Of a DNA stretch of 64,000 nucleotides, positions 34,927 through 43,336 are shown in pieces. Position 1 is the first letter of the stretch. Every line of letters begins with the position of its first letter. Both the position numbers and the translations under genes were made by a program. Source of the stretch: Pelotalea chapellei (GTDB lineage Bacteria > Desulfobacterota > Desulfuromonadia > Geobacterales > Pseudopelobacteraceae); contig NZ_JAHDYS010000011.1 in assembly GCF_018531195.1 (NCBI RefSeq), positions 1 through 64,000 on the forward strand, read 5' to 3'. The notes beneath the pieces were generated by a model, which worked only from the letters and a program-made list of their open reading frames with translations, was not told the DNA's origin and did no database searches.

Positions 34927-36612
34927 TTGAAGCTGTCATCAGACCTGCCCGTCAATGCTTTTTTCGCTCCTCTTGTCGCCCTTACAGCTTTTATCCTTTG
35001 CCTTAGAAAAATCGGAGACTTCGATTACTGGACCCATCTGGCGCTGGGACGGGCTTACTGGAGCAGCGCAGGCGGGAATATCAGCGAGCCATTCGTCCTC
35101 TTGCGCATGGGAGTACCGCTGGAAAACAATGAGCGGGTGTTCCAAATGCTGCTGTACCCGATCCGTGCCATCGGCTCAGACGCCGCTATCTGCCTTGCAA
35201 TAGCCTTTATCGCTGCGTGTATTTTTTTTATTTATGCACGGCTATTACCAAATACGGCAGATACAGGCACCCGCGCGATAACCTTCGCGTATCTGATTGC
35301 TACTCTCGTAGCCGTCCAATTCCGGTTTGCGCCGAGGCCGGAGGTTCCAGCTTATCTGCTGTTCGCTCTTATACTGGCCTTAACCCAGTCTTTCAAGCTG
35401 CACCCGAGCCGTTGCAAACTAGTTGTTATGGTCCTTATCGTCGCCGCCTGGGTGCCACTGCATGTCACATGGACCATAGGCGCCGTACTAGCTATCACCA
35501 TGATGCTGACAAAACCGCGCCTTGATTTCTGGAAGGCACAGACCACCACGACAGGCGGCGTACTCTTCCTGTGTATTGTTGCTGCGGCTGTTATCATGGC
35601 GGGGTTCCACACCATCTCCTTTGGCCAGTTCGTCCTGGGACACCTGGCTCAGGGAGGAATTCTTGCCGGCATCACCGAGATGCGTCCTACGTGGGAATTC
35701 CCGGAAGTATTCCATGAATTCTGCCTGGTTTCTCTTTTTGCCTTGATGCTGACCTGGGGGACAAAAGAAAGACGGGGCGGACGCCTGTTCTTTTGGGCTA
35801 TTGCACTGGCAATAGGACTGTTTGTAGTTCGTAATACCGCCATTGCGCTTCTGGGCATGGTCCCCATTGCGATGGAAGGACTGGAATCCCGAAAGAATCT
35901 TGTGTTGCAAAAGTACCGGACCGCGGTGGTTTGCACCTCACTGTTGACCTTTGTCGTACTGGCATGGGGCTCGCTTCGTAAGAGCGATCCACCCTGGGGC
36001 GTAGGCGTCCAGTGGCTGCTTTTCCCCCGTGAGGCGGCAGCCTTTGTCAAAGAACGAAAACTGCCCGCCAGGGTATTCAATAACTGGGATTGCGGCGGTT
36101 ATCTAAACTGGGCCTGGGGTGGCGACCCCAAAACATTTCTGGATGGCAGACTCGGCACCAGCAGTTCCATTGTTGCCCACGACGCCGTTATAGATGGAAT
36201 CAACCCTGCCGCAACCATTAATCAGCTGGATATCAAGACCATTCTGATCCAACCGCTTTACCACAACAGCGGCAGAATTGTTCCAGGGCTATTCTGGTTA
36301 TTGGGACAGCCCGAGTGGCAATTGGTACATGCAAGCGATGCTTTTGTCTTTGTCAAAGGCCGGCTTCCCGCCGGCGTGACTTCATTGCCGGCACATGCGG
36401 TATGGCGCAGTTTATCTCATCACATTGCCATGATGCCGCCGGATTGGGCTGACGATCAGGAACACCTCTTGTACAGCTTTGCCCTGTCCCACTATTTCAG
36501 CGGGGATACAGTTACAGCACAACAGTTACTTGCAGATGCACGTTTGAGAACCCCCCGACTCTTTCCCGAGTATCGGAATTACTTTTTGTTTCCCACTGAA
36601 CCTACGCGTTAA
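34927..36612 (+). CDS. Polytopic membrane protein of unknown function in the thiamine operon
   Basis: A 561-residue protein I cannot assign. About ten membrane helices fill residues 10-380, and a soluble C-terminal region of about 180 residues follows. [14 protein letters not shown] in the first loop and [13 protein letters not shown] with FLDGR after the last helix recall GT-C-type membrane glycosyltransferases. The start is TTG at 34927, with AAGGA about eight bases upstream, four bases after thiED; thiC begins eleven bases downstream, so it shares the TPP-controlled transcript. It may be a glycosyltransferase carried in this operon by accident, or a transporter; neither is shown. Confidence 0.72.
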   Translation: MKLSSDLPVNAFFAPLVALTAFILCLRKIGDFDYWTHLALGRAYWSSAGGNISEPFVLLRMGVPLENNERVFQMLLYPIRAIGSDAAICLAIAFIAACIFFIYARLLPNTADTGTRAITFAYLIATLVAVQFRFAPRPEVPAYLLFALILALTQSFKLHPSRCKLVVMVLIVAAWVPLHVTWTIGAVLAITMMLTKPRLDFWKAQTTTTGGVLFLCIVAAAVIMAGFHTISFGQFVLGHLAQGGILAGITEMRPTWEFPEVFHEFCLVSLFALMLTWGTKERRGGRLFFWAIALAIGLFVVRNTAIALLGMVPIAMEGLESRKNLVLQKYRTAVVCTSLLTFVVLAWGSLRKSDPPWGVGVQWLLFPREAAAFVKERKLPARVFNNWDCGGYLNWAWGGDPKTFLDGRLGTSSSIVAHDAVIDGINPAATINQLDIKTILIQPLYHNSGRIVPGLFWLLGQPEWQLVHASDAFVFVKGRLPAGVTSLPAHAVWRSLSHHIAMMPPDWADDQEHLLYSFALSHYFSGDTVTAQQLLADARLRTPRLFPEYRNYFLFPTEPTR

Positions 36613-36622
36613 AGGAGTTTTT

Positions 36623-37909
36623 ATGACAGAACTGGAATTTGCCCGCAGGGGCGTCATCACTGAAAAAATGAAGGCAGCAGCGATATCGGAGGGTGTAGAA
36701 CCTGAATTTATCCGGGATGGCCTGGCTGCAGGAAACATCGTCATCTGCCATAACATCAAACATGCCAACGGCACTCCCCTGCCTGTGGGCACCGGTTTGC
36801 GCACCAAGATAAACGCCAATATCGGCTCATCCTCTGATGACACCGACATGCAGAAAGAACTTGAAAAAGCTCGCGTTGCCGTGAAACACGGTGCGGATGC
36901 CATCATGGATCTTTCAACCGGTGGCCCGGTGGATGAAATCCGCAGAGCCGTGATTGCCGAAACTTCCGCCTGCGTCGGCAGTGTCCCCCTTTATCAGGCA
37001 GCCCTTGATGCTGTAAGGGTAAGGAAGAAAGCTATCGTGGACATGACTGTTGACGATATTTTTGCCGGAATCATCAAGCACGCCGAGGATGGAGTTGACT
37101 TCATCACGGTTCATTGTGGCGTGACCCGCAGCACGGTTGAGAGGATGAAAAACGAAGGACGCCTGATGGATGTGGTTTCCCGTGGGGGGGCTTTCACCAT
37201 TGAGTGGATGAAGTACAACAACCAGGAGAATCCTCTTTTCGAACATTTTGACAAGCTGCTCGACATAACCAAAGCTTACGACATGACACTCTCCCTGGGT
37301 GACGGCTTCCGTCCCGGATGTCTGGCCGACGCCACCGACAGAGCTCAGATTCACGAGCTGATAATTCTTGGCGAACTGACCCAGCGCGCCCAGGAAGCTG
37401 GTGTCCAGGTAATGATCGAGGGACCGGGCCACGTACCGCTTAACCAGATTCAGGCGAATATCCTGCTGCAGAAACGCCTCTGCCACGGAGCCCCCTTCTA
37501 TGTGCTGGGGCCGCTGGTGACCGACATCGCCCCTGGCTATGACCATATAACCTGCGCCATTGGCGGAGCCATCGCTGCAGCCGCCGGGGCAGATTTCCTC
37601 TGTTATGTGACTCCCAGTGAGCACTTGCGCCTGCCTGATGTGCAGGATGTTCGCGACGGAGTGATTGCTTCGCGCATAGCTGCCCATGCCGCTGACATTG
37701 CAAAGGGAGTCAAAGGGGCCATGGCCAAGGATATTGCCATGGCAAAATGCAGGAAAAAACTTGATTGGGAAGGGCAATACGCACTGGCGCTGGACCCGGA
37801 ACGGGCACGTTCAGTGCGGGACAGCTCACCTGTTTCAGACCATGGGGCCTGTACCATGTGCGGAGAGTTCTGCGCCTACAAAGTCATGGATGAAGCGATG
37901 AAGCGATAA
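36623..37909 (+). CDS. thiC: Phosphomethylpyrimidine synthase
   Basis: A 428-residue ThiC, the radical SAM enzyme that rearranges 5-aminoimidazole ribotide to HMP-phosphate. [35 protein letters not shown] and [12 protein letters not shown] are core motifs, and the cluster-binding CX2CX4C lies at the C-terminus (CTMCGEFC). This is the short form without the N-terminal extension of the Escherichia coli enzyme, as is common in anaerobes. AAAGGAG precedes the ATG. It is the last gene of the riboswitch-controlled operon. Confidence 0.97.
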   Translation: MTELEFARRGVITEKMKAAAISEGVEPEFIRDGLAAGNIVICHNIKHANGTPLPVGTGLRTKINANIGSSSDDTDMQKELEKARVAVKHGADAIMDLSTGGPVDEIRRAVIAETSACVGSVPLYQAALDAVRVRKKAIVDMTVDDIFAGIIKHAEDGVDFITVHCGVTRSTVERMKNEGRLMDVVSRGGAFTIEWMKYNNQENPLFEHFDKLLDITKAYDMTLSLGDGFRPGCLADATDRAQIHELIILGELTQRAQEAGVQVMIEGPGHVPLNQIQANILLQKRLCHGAPFYVLGPLVTDIAPGYDHITCAIGGAIAAAAGADFLCYVTPSEHLRLPDVQDVRDGVIASRIAAHAADIAKGVKGAMAKDIAMAKCRKKLDWEGQYALALDPERARSVRDSSPVSDHGACTMCGEFCAYKVMDEAMKR

Positions 37910-37948
37910 ACGAGTAAAAGGATGACCAGGGATCTGTAAAAGCTTTTT

Positions 37949-37970
37949 CCAGTCCCTAGTCCCATCCCCC
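37949..37970. repeat. C-run repeat fragment
   Basis: CCAGTCCCTAGTCCCATCCC resembles one arm of the G-run/C-run repeats at 16297 and 18830; no partner arm is visible here. Confidence 0.35.
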
Positions 37971-37984
37971 TAATTCTCACACAA

Positions 37985-38021
37985 AAAAACGGGTAGAAGC
38001 TTGAAGCTTCTACCCGTTTTT
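37985..38021. terminator. Bidirectional rho-independent terminator
   Basis: ACGGGTAGAAGC and its complement form a stem of at least 12 bp, flanked by seven A on the left and seven T on the right, so it can end transcription from thiC (plus) and from the 6S-like RNA (minus). Confidence 0.93.
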
Positions 38022-38023
38022 TT

Positions 38024-38205
38024 GTTCTCTCCGTCCTGCCGACAGCTTAAAGGACCTCCGGCGAGTTCCTTATCAGGGTGGGCGACCATGTACCGTTTCA
38101 GGCAAATCCCGCGCAATGGGGCAGCACACCGCGGTATCGAAGGCCTCCCGTTCTTTATTTATTCCGCCCGGGCACTGCAACCAGCGAACAGGGCAGAGAG
38201 AGCAT
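38024..38205 (-). ncRNA. ssrS: Probable 6S RNA
   Basis: A minus-strand RNA of about 180 nt is suggested by long-range pairing of its ends: 38187-38203 (GCTCTCTCTGCCCTGTT on the minus strand) pairs almost fully with 38024-38040 (GGCAGGACGGAGAGAAC). Between them lie loosely paired strands and a distal hairpin with CCGCG/CGCGG arms, the long rod with central bubble typical of 6S RNA. An AT-rich promoter-like stretch precedes it and a strong terminator follows directly. 6S RNA mimics an open promoter and binds the housekeeping RNA polymerase. The identification is structural and by eye. Confidence 0.62.
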
Positions 38206-38269
38206 TTGTTGAAATTATTATTACATCGTCAATTGATGTTTACAAGCCTTTTAATCGAAGCTTTTTTGC

Positions 38270-39280
38270 CTAAAATCCCAAAAAACCGTTCAATCTGCGC
38301 ACATCAGCCATGAGCTGATCGAAACCGGGAAAGGTGAGCGATTGCGGGCCGTCAGAAAGAGCTTTCTCCGGTTCGGGATGAACCTCCACCAGGACCCCGT
38401 GTGCCCCGGCCATCAGTGCAGCAAGGGTCATGGGAGGAACAAGGCTGCGCTTGCCTGTTGCATGGGATGGATCCACCATGATCGGCAGATGGGACATCTC
38501 CTTGATCAGAGGCACAACAGCAAGGTCGAGCGTGTTGCGGGTAGCTGTTTCATAAGTACGGATGCCGCGCTCACACAAGATAACCTGTTCGTTGCCTTCA
38601 GCAAGAATGTATTCGGCGGCTGCGAGAAATTCCTCGATGGTAGCGCTCATGCCGCGTTTGAGCAGCACCGGTTTGCGGATCCTGCCAAGCTCCCGCAGAA
38701 GGTCAAAGTTCTGCATGTTGCGCGCGCCAACCTGCATCAGATCGGTATATTCGGCAACCAGTCCGACATTGTCCGGGCTCATCACCTCGGTCACAATCGG
38801 CAGTCCACTCTCTTTCCCCGCCAGAGCCAGGAGCTTCAACCCTTCTTCCCGCATTCCCTGAAAGGTATGCGGACCGGTACGCGGCTTGAAAGCTCCGCCG
38901 CGCAGCATGTCGGCTCCCGCTTTTTTCACGAAAAGAGCAGTCTTGACAATCTGCTCCTCCCCTTCAACCGCGCAGGGACCGGCTACCATAACCGGACGGC
39001 AGCCATGACCCACACGGACACCAGCTACATCCACAATGGTGTTTTCCGGATGAAAATCTCTGGAAACCAGTTTGTACGGTTTTGAAACATGAATGACGCG
39101 CTGCACGCCAGGTAGTTCCAGGATCTTGCTGTCATCAACATAACCATGATTGCCGAGCACACCAATAGCGGTGCGTTCACTGCCCGGAATGGGAGCCGCT
39201 GTATAGCCCATTTCAGTTACTACTCTTGCAACAGCATCGACATCGCTTTGTGTGGCAGTATGATTCATGACAATCAGCAT
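38270..39280 (-). CDS. aroF: 3-deoxy-7-phosphoheptulonate synthase (type I-beta)
   Basis: A 336-residue DAHP synthase, first step of the shikimate pathway: phosphoenolpyruvate plus erythrose 4-phosphate. The N-terminal 70 residues (MLIVMNHTATQSDVDAV...) form the ferredoxin-like regulatory domain of the AroF/AroG-I-beta type. The barrel carries MVAGPCAVE, GGAFKPRTGPHTFQG, QVGARNMQNFDLL, LLKRGMSATIEE, and the metal ligands in VDPSHATGKR and LVEVHPEPEKALSDG. AGGGGAAA precedes the ATG. It lies 14 bases downstream of the Crp-like gene on the same strand. Confidence 0.96.
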   Translation of the reverse strand: MLIVMNHTATQSDVDAVARVVTEMGYTAAPIPGSERTAIGVLGNHGYVDDSKILELPGVQRVIHVSKPYKLVSRDFHPENTIVDVAGVRVGHGCRPVMVAGPCAVEGEEQIVKTALFVKKAGADMLRGGAFKPRTGPHTFQGMREEGLKLLALAGKESGLPIVTEVMSPDNVGLVAEYTDLMQVGARNMQNFDLLRELGRIRKPVLLKRGMSATIEEFLAAAEYILAEGNEQVILCERGIRTYETATRNTLDLAVVPLIKEMSHLPIMVDPSHATGKRSLVPPMTLAALMAGAHGVLVEVHPEPEKALSDGPQSLTFPGFDQLMADVRRLNGFLGF

Positions 39281-39294
39281 ATGTTTCCCCTATT

Positions 39295-39984
39295 CTACTC
39301 GTAACGTTCACACAGTTTGCTCAGCTTATCCATCTGGTGAATGACAACCCGATTACCCTGAACGTCAATGATTCCCTCATTCATCAACTTGCGAAGCGTA
39401 CGCGAAATGGTTTCACTGGCCGTGCCCAGTCGCGCAGCCAGTTCACCTTTTTTGATTCCCAGATCTATATAGGTTATTCCCGCGTAGCTGGTCGATTTCT
39501 CGTTTGCCCTTCTGACCAGAAAAGAAGCGAGGCGTGAAGTTACGTCAGCAAAGGAAAGTTCTTCAATCTGACGCGCAAATTTCCGCAACTGAAGGGAAAG
39601 TGAAACAACCAGATTCAGAGCAAAATTTGGATTTCTGGTCATCAACTCCAGGAACCCTTCCTTGGGCAGATAAATAACTTCCCCTGATTCAGTTGCACGG
39701 GCCTCGGCGGGATATTTGCCATCGCCAAAAAAAGCTGCTTCTGCGAAGGTCTCGCGAGGCTGAACAAAGTGCAATACTTTTTCACGACCATCATGAGACA
39801 TACGGCAGAGTTTGATATTGCCGGAAACAAGCAGGTAAAAACCTGTTGCTTCTTCCCCTTCACTGAACAGGGTTTCACCTTTTTTGAAAGGCCTCCGCAC
39901 CGTAATAACAGCAAGCTGGGCAAGGTCGGCCTCGGCAAGACCGGAAAAAAGCATGGATTTTTTTAGCAGTTCGATCAGTTCCAT
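39295..39984 (-). CDS. Crp/Fnr-family transcriptional regulator
   Basis: A 229-residue regulator: N-terminal cyclic-nucleotide-type beta-roll (residues 5-125, with FKKGETLFSEGEEATGFYLL), a dimerisation helix, and a C-terminal winged helix-turn-helix (residues 150-215) with TYIDLGIKKGELAARLGTAS and ETISRTLRKL as recognition helix. No N-terminal cysteine cluster, so it is not an oxygen-sensing FNR; ligand unknown. A weak ribosome binding site precedes the ATG. It is encoded between tkt and aroF on the same strand; no target site could be recognised. Confidence 0.9.
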   Translation of the reverse strand: MELIELLKKSMLFSGLAEADLAQLAVITVRRPFKKGETLFSEGEEATGFYLLVSGNIKLCRMSHDGREKVLHFVQPRETFAEAAFFGDGKYPAEARATESGEVIYLPKEGFLELMTRNPNFALNLVVSLSLQLRKFARQIEELSFADVTSRLASFLVRRANEKSTSYAGITYIDLGIKKGELAARLGTASETISRTLRKLMNEGIIDVQGNRVVIHQMDKLSKLCERYE

Positions 39985-40045
39985 GATTGTCCGTTCGGAG
40001 TTTGTGCGTGTCGCAAAATGAGCAGCGACACGCGCAAACTTCCTT

Positions 40046-42052
40046 TTATTTTTTTAGGAATGTACGAATTCTTTCGGCCACCTGTGGTGCGGTAAAACCG
40101 AACTGAACGGCCAGAATTTCAGCCGGAGCGGAAGCGCCGAAATGTTCGATACCGATGAACAGTCCGTCACAGCCGAGCAGTCTTCCCCAGGATTCGCTCC
40201 GTCCGGCCTCAAAGGCGATACGGGGAACGCCTGGCTGAAGAACAGAGTCGCGATAGGATTGAGGTTGTGCCATGAACTGTTCCATGCAGGGCACAGAGAC
40301 AATCCTCAAGTTGACACCTGAAGAGGCGAGCAGGGCGGCAGCCTCGACAGCAACATGCACTTCCGAACCGCTGGCCATGATTACCGCATCGGCCTTTCCT
40401 TCCGGAGAAGAAACAACATAGCCACCTTTAAGGGCATCGGATTTGTCAAAATTGCTCGGGCGCGCAATAACCGGCAGTTTCTGGCGCGTAAGAATCAGGG
40501 CAGTCGGTCCCTGTTTGGATTCGAGAGCCGCAACCCAGGCCATTGCCGTCTCAAGCCCGTCGGCCGGACGGATGACCTGCAGTCCCGGAATCATGCGCAA
40601 TGAAGCCACATGTTCGATCGGCTGGTGAGTCGGACCATCTTCCCCGACAAAGAAGGAGTCATGTGTGAAAATGTAGAGAGCCTGCTGGTTCATGAGCGCG
40701 GAGAGGCGAACTGAAGGACGACAGTAATCGGAGAACACCAGGAACGTCGCCCCATAGGGTATGAAGCAGCCATAGAGAGACATGCCGTTGATTACTGCTC
40801 CCATGGCATGCTCGCGGATTCCGAAGTGCAGATTTCTGCCGCCGAAAGAATCAGCCTGCACCGAGGCTGCTCCTTTAATGTCGCTGTTATTGGAGGGAGC
40901 GAGGTCGGCTGAACCGCCGGCCAGTGCCGGAATCAATGCAGCGACTTTCTGGAGGATCGCCCCTGAAAGGGAACGTGTCGCCCCATCCTTGCCGGCAACT
41001 GTTGCGATGAGTTCTTCAGCCAGGTTGGCAGGAAGCGGCTTGTTCCACATCTGATCCCACAGGAGCGCCTTCTCGGGATTCAAGGCGCGCCAGGCTTCAA
41101 ACCCTTTCTGCCAGGCTGCATACCCGATTTTAAGGTTTGCCACACGCTGTGCACACAGGTCACGGACACTTTTTGGAATTTCAAAAGCTTCATGTTCCCA
41201 ACCGAGGTTAGCCCGTGTAGCAACAAGCTCATCCTTGCCCAGAGGAGAACCGTGGGCCCCTGATGAACCCTGTTTGGCCGGGCTGCCGTAGGCTATGTGG
41301 GTGGTGGCAATAATGATTGAAGGTCGACCGGTCTCAGTCTTGGCAGCTGCAATTGCGTCTATTATCTGCTCGCAATCATGACCGTCGACTTTCTGTACAT
41401 GCCAGCCACAGGCGGTGAAACGGCCAATGATGTCCTCAGACCATGCAAGGTCAGTTTTGCCCTCAATGGTTATCCCGTTGTCATCGTAAATGTACACCAG
41501 GTTGCCCAACTTGAGATGCCCGGCAAGGGCGGCAGCCTCATAGCTGATGCCTTCCTGCAGATCGCCATCCCCTACCAGGGCATAGACGGTGTTGCTGATC
41601 GGGCTGAATTCAGGAGTATTGAAGCGCTCGGCTGCCATGCGTGTGGCAATGGCCATACCGACACCGTTGGCAAAACCCTGCCCCAGCGGGCCGGTGGTAA
41701 CTTCTACCCCTCCAGTGTGACCGAATTCGGGATGTCCCGGAGTCTTGCTGCCCCACTGGCGAAAGTTTTTCAGCTCTTCCAGCGGCAGATCGAAACCGAA
41801 GAGGTGCAGCAACGAGTACAGCAGCATTGATCCATGCCCGGCCGAGAGTATGAAACGATCACGGTTAGCCCAGCGGGGATCTTCGGGGTTGAAGTTAAGA
41901 AAATTGCCCCACAAGGCAAAAGCACAGTCGGCAGCTCCCATGGGGAGACCGGGGTGACCGGAATTGGCTTGTTCAACTGCATCGGCGGCAAGGAGACGGA
42001 TGGCATCGGCGCACACACGCGCCTGTGGTGCGGGAATCATGATCTGCTGCAT
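40046..42052 (-). CDS. tkt: Transketolase
   Basis: A 668-residue thiamine-diphosphate enzyme of the non-oxidative pentose phosphate pathway. The TPP-binding motif is [14 protein letters not shown] near residue 155, [13 protein letters not shown] is near residue 29, [14 protein letters not shown] near residue 65, and the pyrimidine-domain motif [11 protein letters not shown] near residue 410. ATG at 42052 follows AAAGGA by seven bases; an upstream TTG is less likely. It lies 24 bases downstream of thiL, so cofactor kinase and TPP-using enzyme are linked. Confidence 0.97.
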   Translation of the reverse strand: MQQIMIPAPQARVCADAIRLLAADAVEQANSGHPGLPMGAADCAFALWGNFLNFNPEDPRWANRDRFILSAGHGSMLLYSLLHLFGFDLPLEELKNFRQWGSKTPGHPEFGHTGGVEVTTGPLGQGFANGVGMAIATRMAAERFNTPEFSPISNTVYALVGDGDLQEGISYEAAALAGHLKLGNLVYIYDDNGITIEGKTDLAWSEDIIGRFTACGWHVQKVDGHDCEQIIDAIAAAKTETGRPSIIIATTHIAYGSPAKQGSSGAHGSPLGKDELVATRANLGWEHEAFEIPKSVRDLCAQRVANLKIGYAAWQKGFEAWRALNPEKALLWDQMWNKPLPANLAEELIATVAGKDGATRSLSGAILQKVAALIPALAGGSADLAPSNNSDIKGAASVQADSFGGRNLHFGIREHAMGAVINGMSLYGCFIPYGATFLVFSDYCRPSVRLSALMNQQALYIFTHDSFFVGEDGPTHQPIEHVASLRMIPGLQVIRPADGLETAMAWVAALESKQGPTALILTRQKLPVIARPSNFDKSDALKGGYVVSSPEGKADAVIMASGSEVHVAVEAAALLASSGVNLRIVSVPCMEQFMAQPQSYRDSVLQPGVPRIAFEAGRSESWGRLLGCDGLFIGIEHFGASAPAEILAVQFGFTAPQVAERIRTFLKK

Positions 42053-42076
42053 TGCTGTTCCTTTCAAACTGTTATT

Positions 42077-43078
42077 CTAGAAGTGATTGAATCCGGGAGT
42101 AGGAGGGATATACGAGCTGCCATCCGGACAGAGAACTGTCACGCCGGGCAGACTTGATACTATACCAACAGGCGTGGCATCAATGCCAGAATTTTTCATG
42201 AGGGAGGTAATTTTTTCATTGTTGTTCGGGGATGCCGTGAAGGCGAGTTCGTAATCTTCTCCACCACTCAACGCAAGATGGTAGGGGAATTGCGAGAATC
42301 CTTCGGAAATGGCACGGAAAGCAGATGAAATAGGAAGTGCAGCAAGGTTGAGTTGGCCGCCGACCCCCGACTGCTCCGCGATGTGTCCGAAATCGGCTAA
42401 AAGTCCATCGCTGATGTCGATCATGGATGTAACCAGACCTGATTCAGCCAAAAACTGCCCGACTTCAGTACGGGGCGTGGGATCGAGAAGGCGGGTGATA
42501 AACTGCCCGAACCCATCCTTTAATTTTCCTTCCTCAAGCAGTCTCAGCCCCAGCGCCGCATCTCCCAAAGTACCGGTAACCCAGATTTCATCTCCCGGTC
42601 TCGCTCCGGTACGGCGAATAATGCGCTTGGGAACCTGCTCACCCATGATTGTCACGGAAATGACGAGACCATTTCCTGATCTACAGGTATCGCCGCCAAT
42701 CAGGCTGACATTATGCTCAGCAGCCATGTCAAGGAAGCCCCTGGTAAAATCATCCATGAAGCCGAGTGCAGCATCCTTCGGAATGCCGAGCGAGAGCAGA
42801 CACCATCGGGGAATGCCCCCCATGGCCGCGATGTCGGAGATACTGACGGCAAGGGACTTGCGACCAAGTCGATAGGGATCATGCCATGAACAGCGGAAGT
42901 GGACGTTCTCCAGCAGCATGTCAGTCGATGTAAGCAGCTGCATGCCGGGGGTCAGGGCCGTAACGGCCGCATCGTCACCAATTCCGGTGACTACGCCGGC
43001 ACCGGGACGGGTTGCTGCAGAAATACGCGAGATAAATCCGAATTCGCCAAGGGAGGAAAGGTTTGGGTTGGAGGCCAT
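42077..43078 (-). CDS. thiL: Thiamine-monophosphate kinase
   Basis: A 333-residue ThiL, which phosphorylates thiamine monophosphate to the active diphosphate. VVTGIGDDAAV near residue 29 and LLTSTDMLLENVHF are the ATP/Mg-binding N-terminal motifs; SVSDIAAMGG, LIGGDTCRS, DISDGLLADF and LSGGEDYELAF follow, as in the PurM-like fold. It is not preceded by a recognisable TPP riboswitch, unlike thiED. Confidence 0.96.
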   Translation of the reverse strand: MASNPNLSSLGEFGFISRISAATRPGAGVVTGIGDDAAVTALTPGMQLLTSTDMLLENVHFRCSWHDPYRLGRKSLAVSISDIAAMGGIPRWCLLSLGIPKDAALGFMDDFTRGFLDMAAEHNVSLIGGDTCRSGNGLVISVTIMGEQVPKRIIRRTGARPGDEIWVTGTLGDAALGLRLLEEGKLKDGFGQFITRLLDPTPRTEVGQFLAESGLVTSMIDISDGLLADFGHIAEQSGVGGQLNLAALPISSAFRAISEGFSQFPYHLALSGGEDYELAFTASPNNNEKITSLMKNSGIDATPVGIVSSLPGVTVLCPDGSSYIPPTPGFNHF

Positions 43079-43131
43079 GCAGAGTTTGTCCTTTAATCAG
43101 ACCTATGAAACCACAGCCACTGCTTTACTAA

Positions 43132-43252
43132 TTCCAATTCCATATCAAAGCCCTCTCTTCGTTGGCTCGTCTTCGGCAGCTCAACGTACGAAAATGTACG
43201 CCTCGCTGCCTCAATCCTCGCCGCCTTGAGATCATCTTTGATCTGGAATTGA
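43132..43252. repeat. Palindromic intergenic repeat (REP-like)
   Basis: Outer arms TTCCAATTCCATATCAAAG and CTTTGATCTGGAATTGAA are complementary apart from one mismatch and one indel; inside, GGCAG...CGTAC and GTACG...CTGCC form a second dyad. The 120-bp element lies between thiL and the lon terminator. Confidence 0.65.
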
Positions 43253-43276
43253 ATAAATCAACACGCACATAAAGAA

Positions 43277-43298
43277 GGGGACATGATGTCATGTCCCC
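43277..43298 (-). terminator. Terminator hairpin after lon
   Basis: GGGGACATGA and its complement form a 10-bp stem with a very short loop about 40 bases after the lon stop codon; TTCTTTA follows on the minus strand. Confidence 0.7.
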
Positions 43299-43336
43299 TC
43301 ATCTTCACAGTCCTGAAGACCGGCGCCTATACCGCC

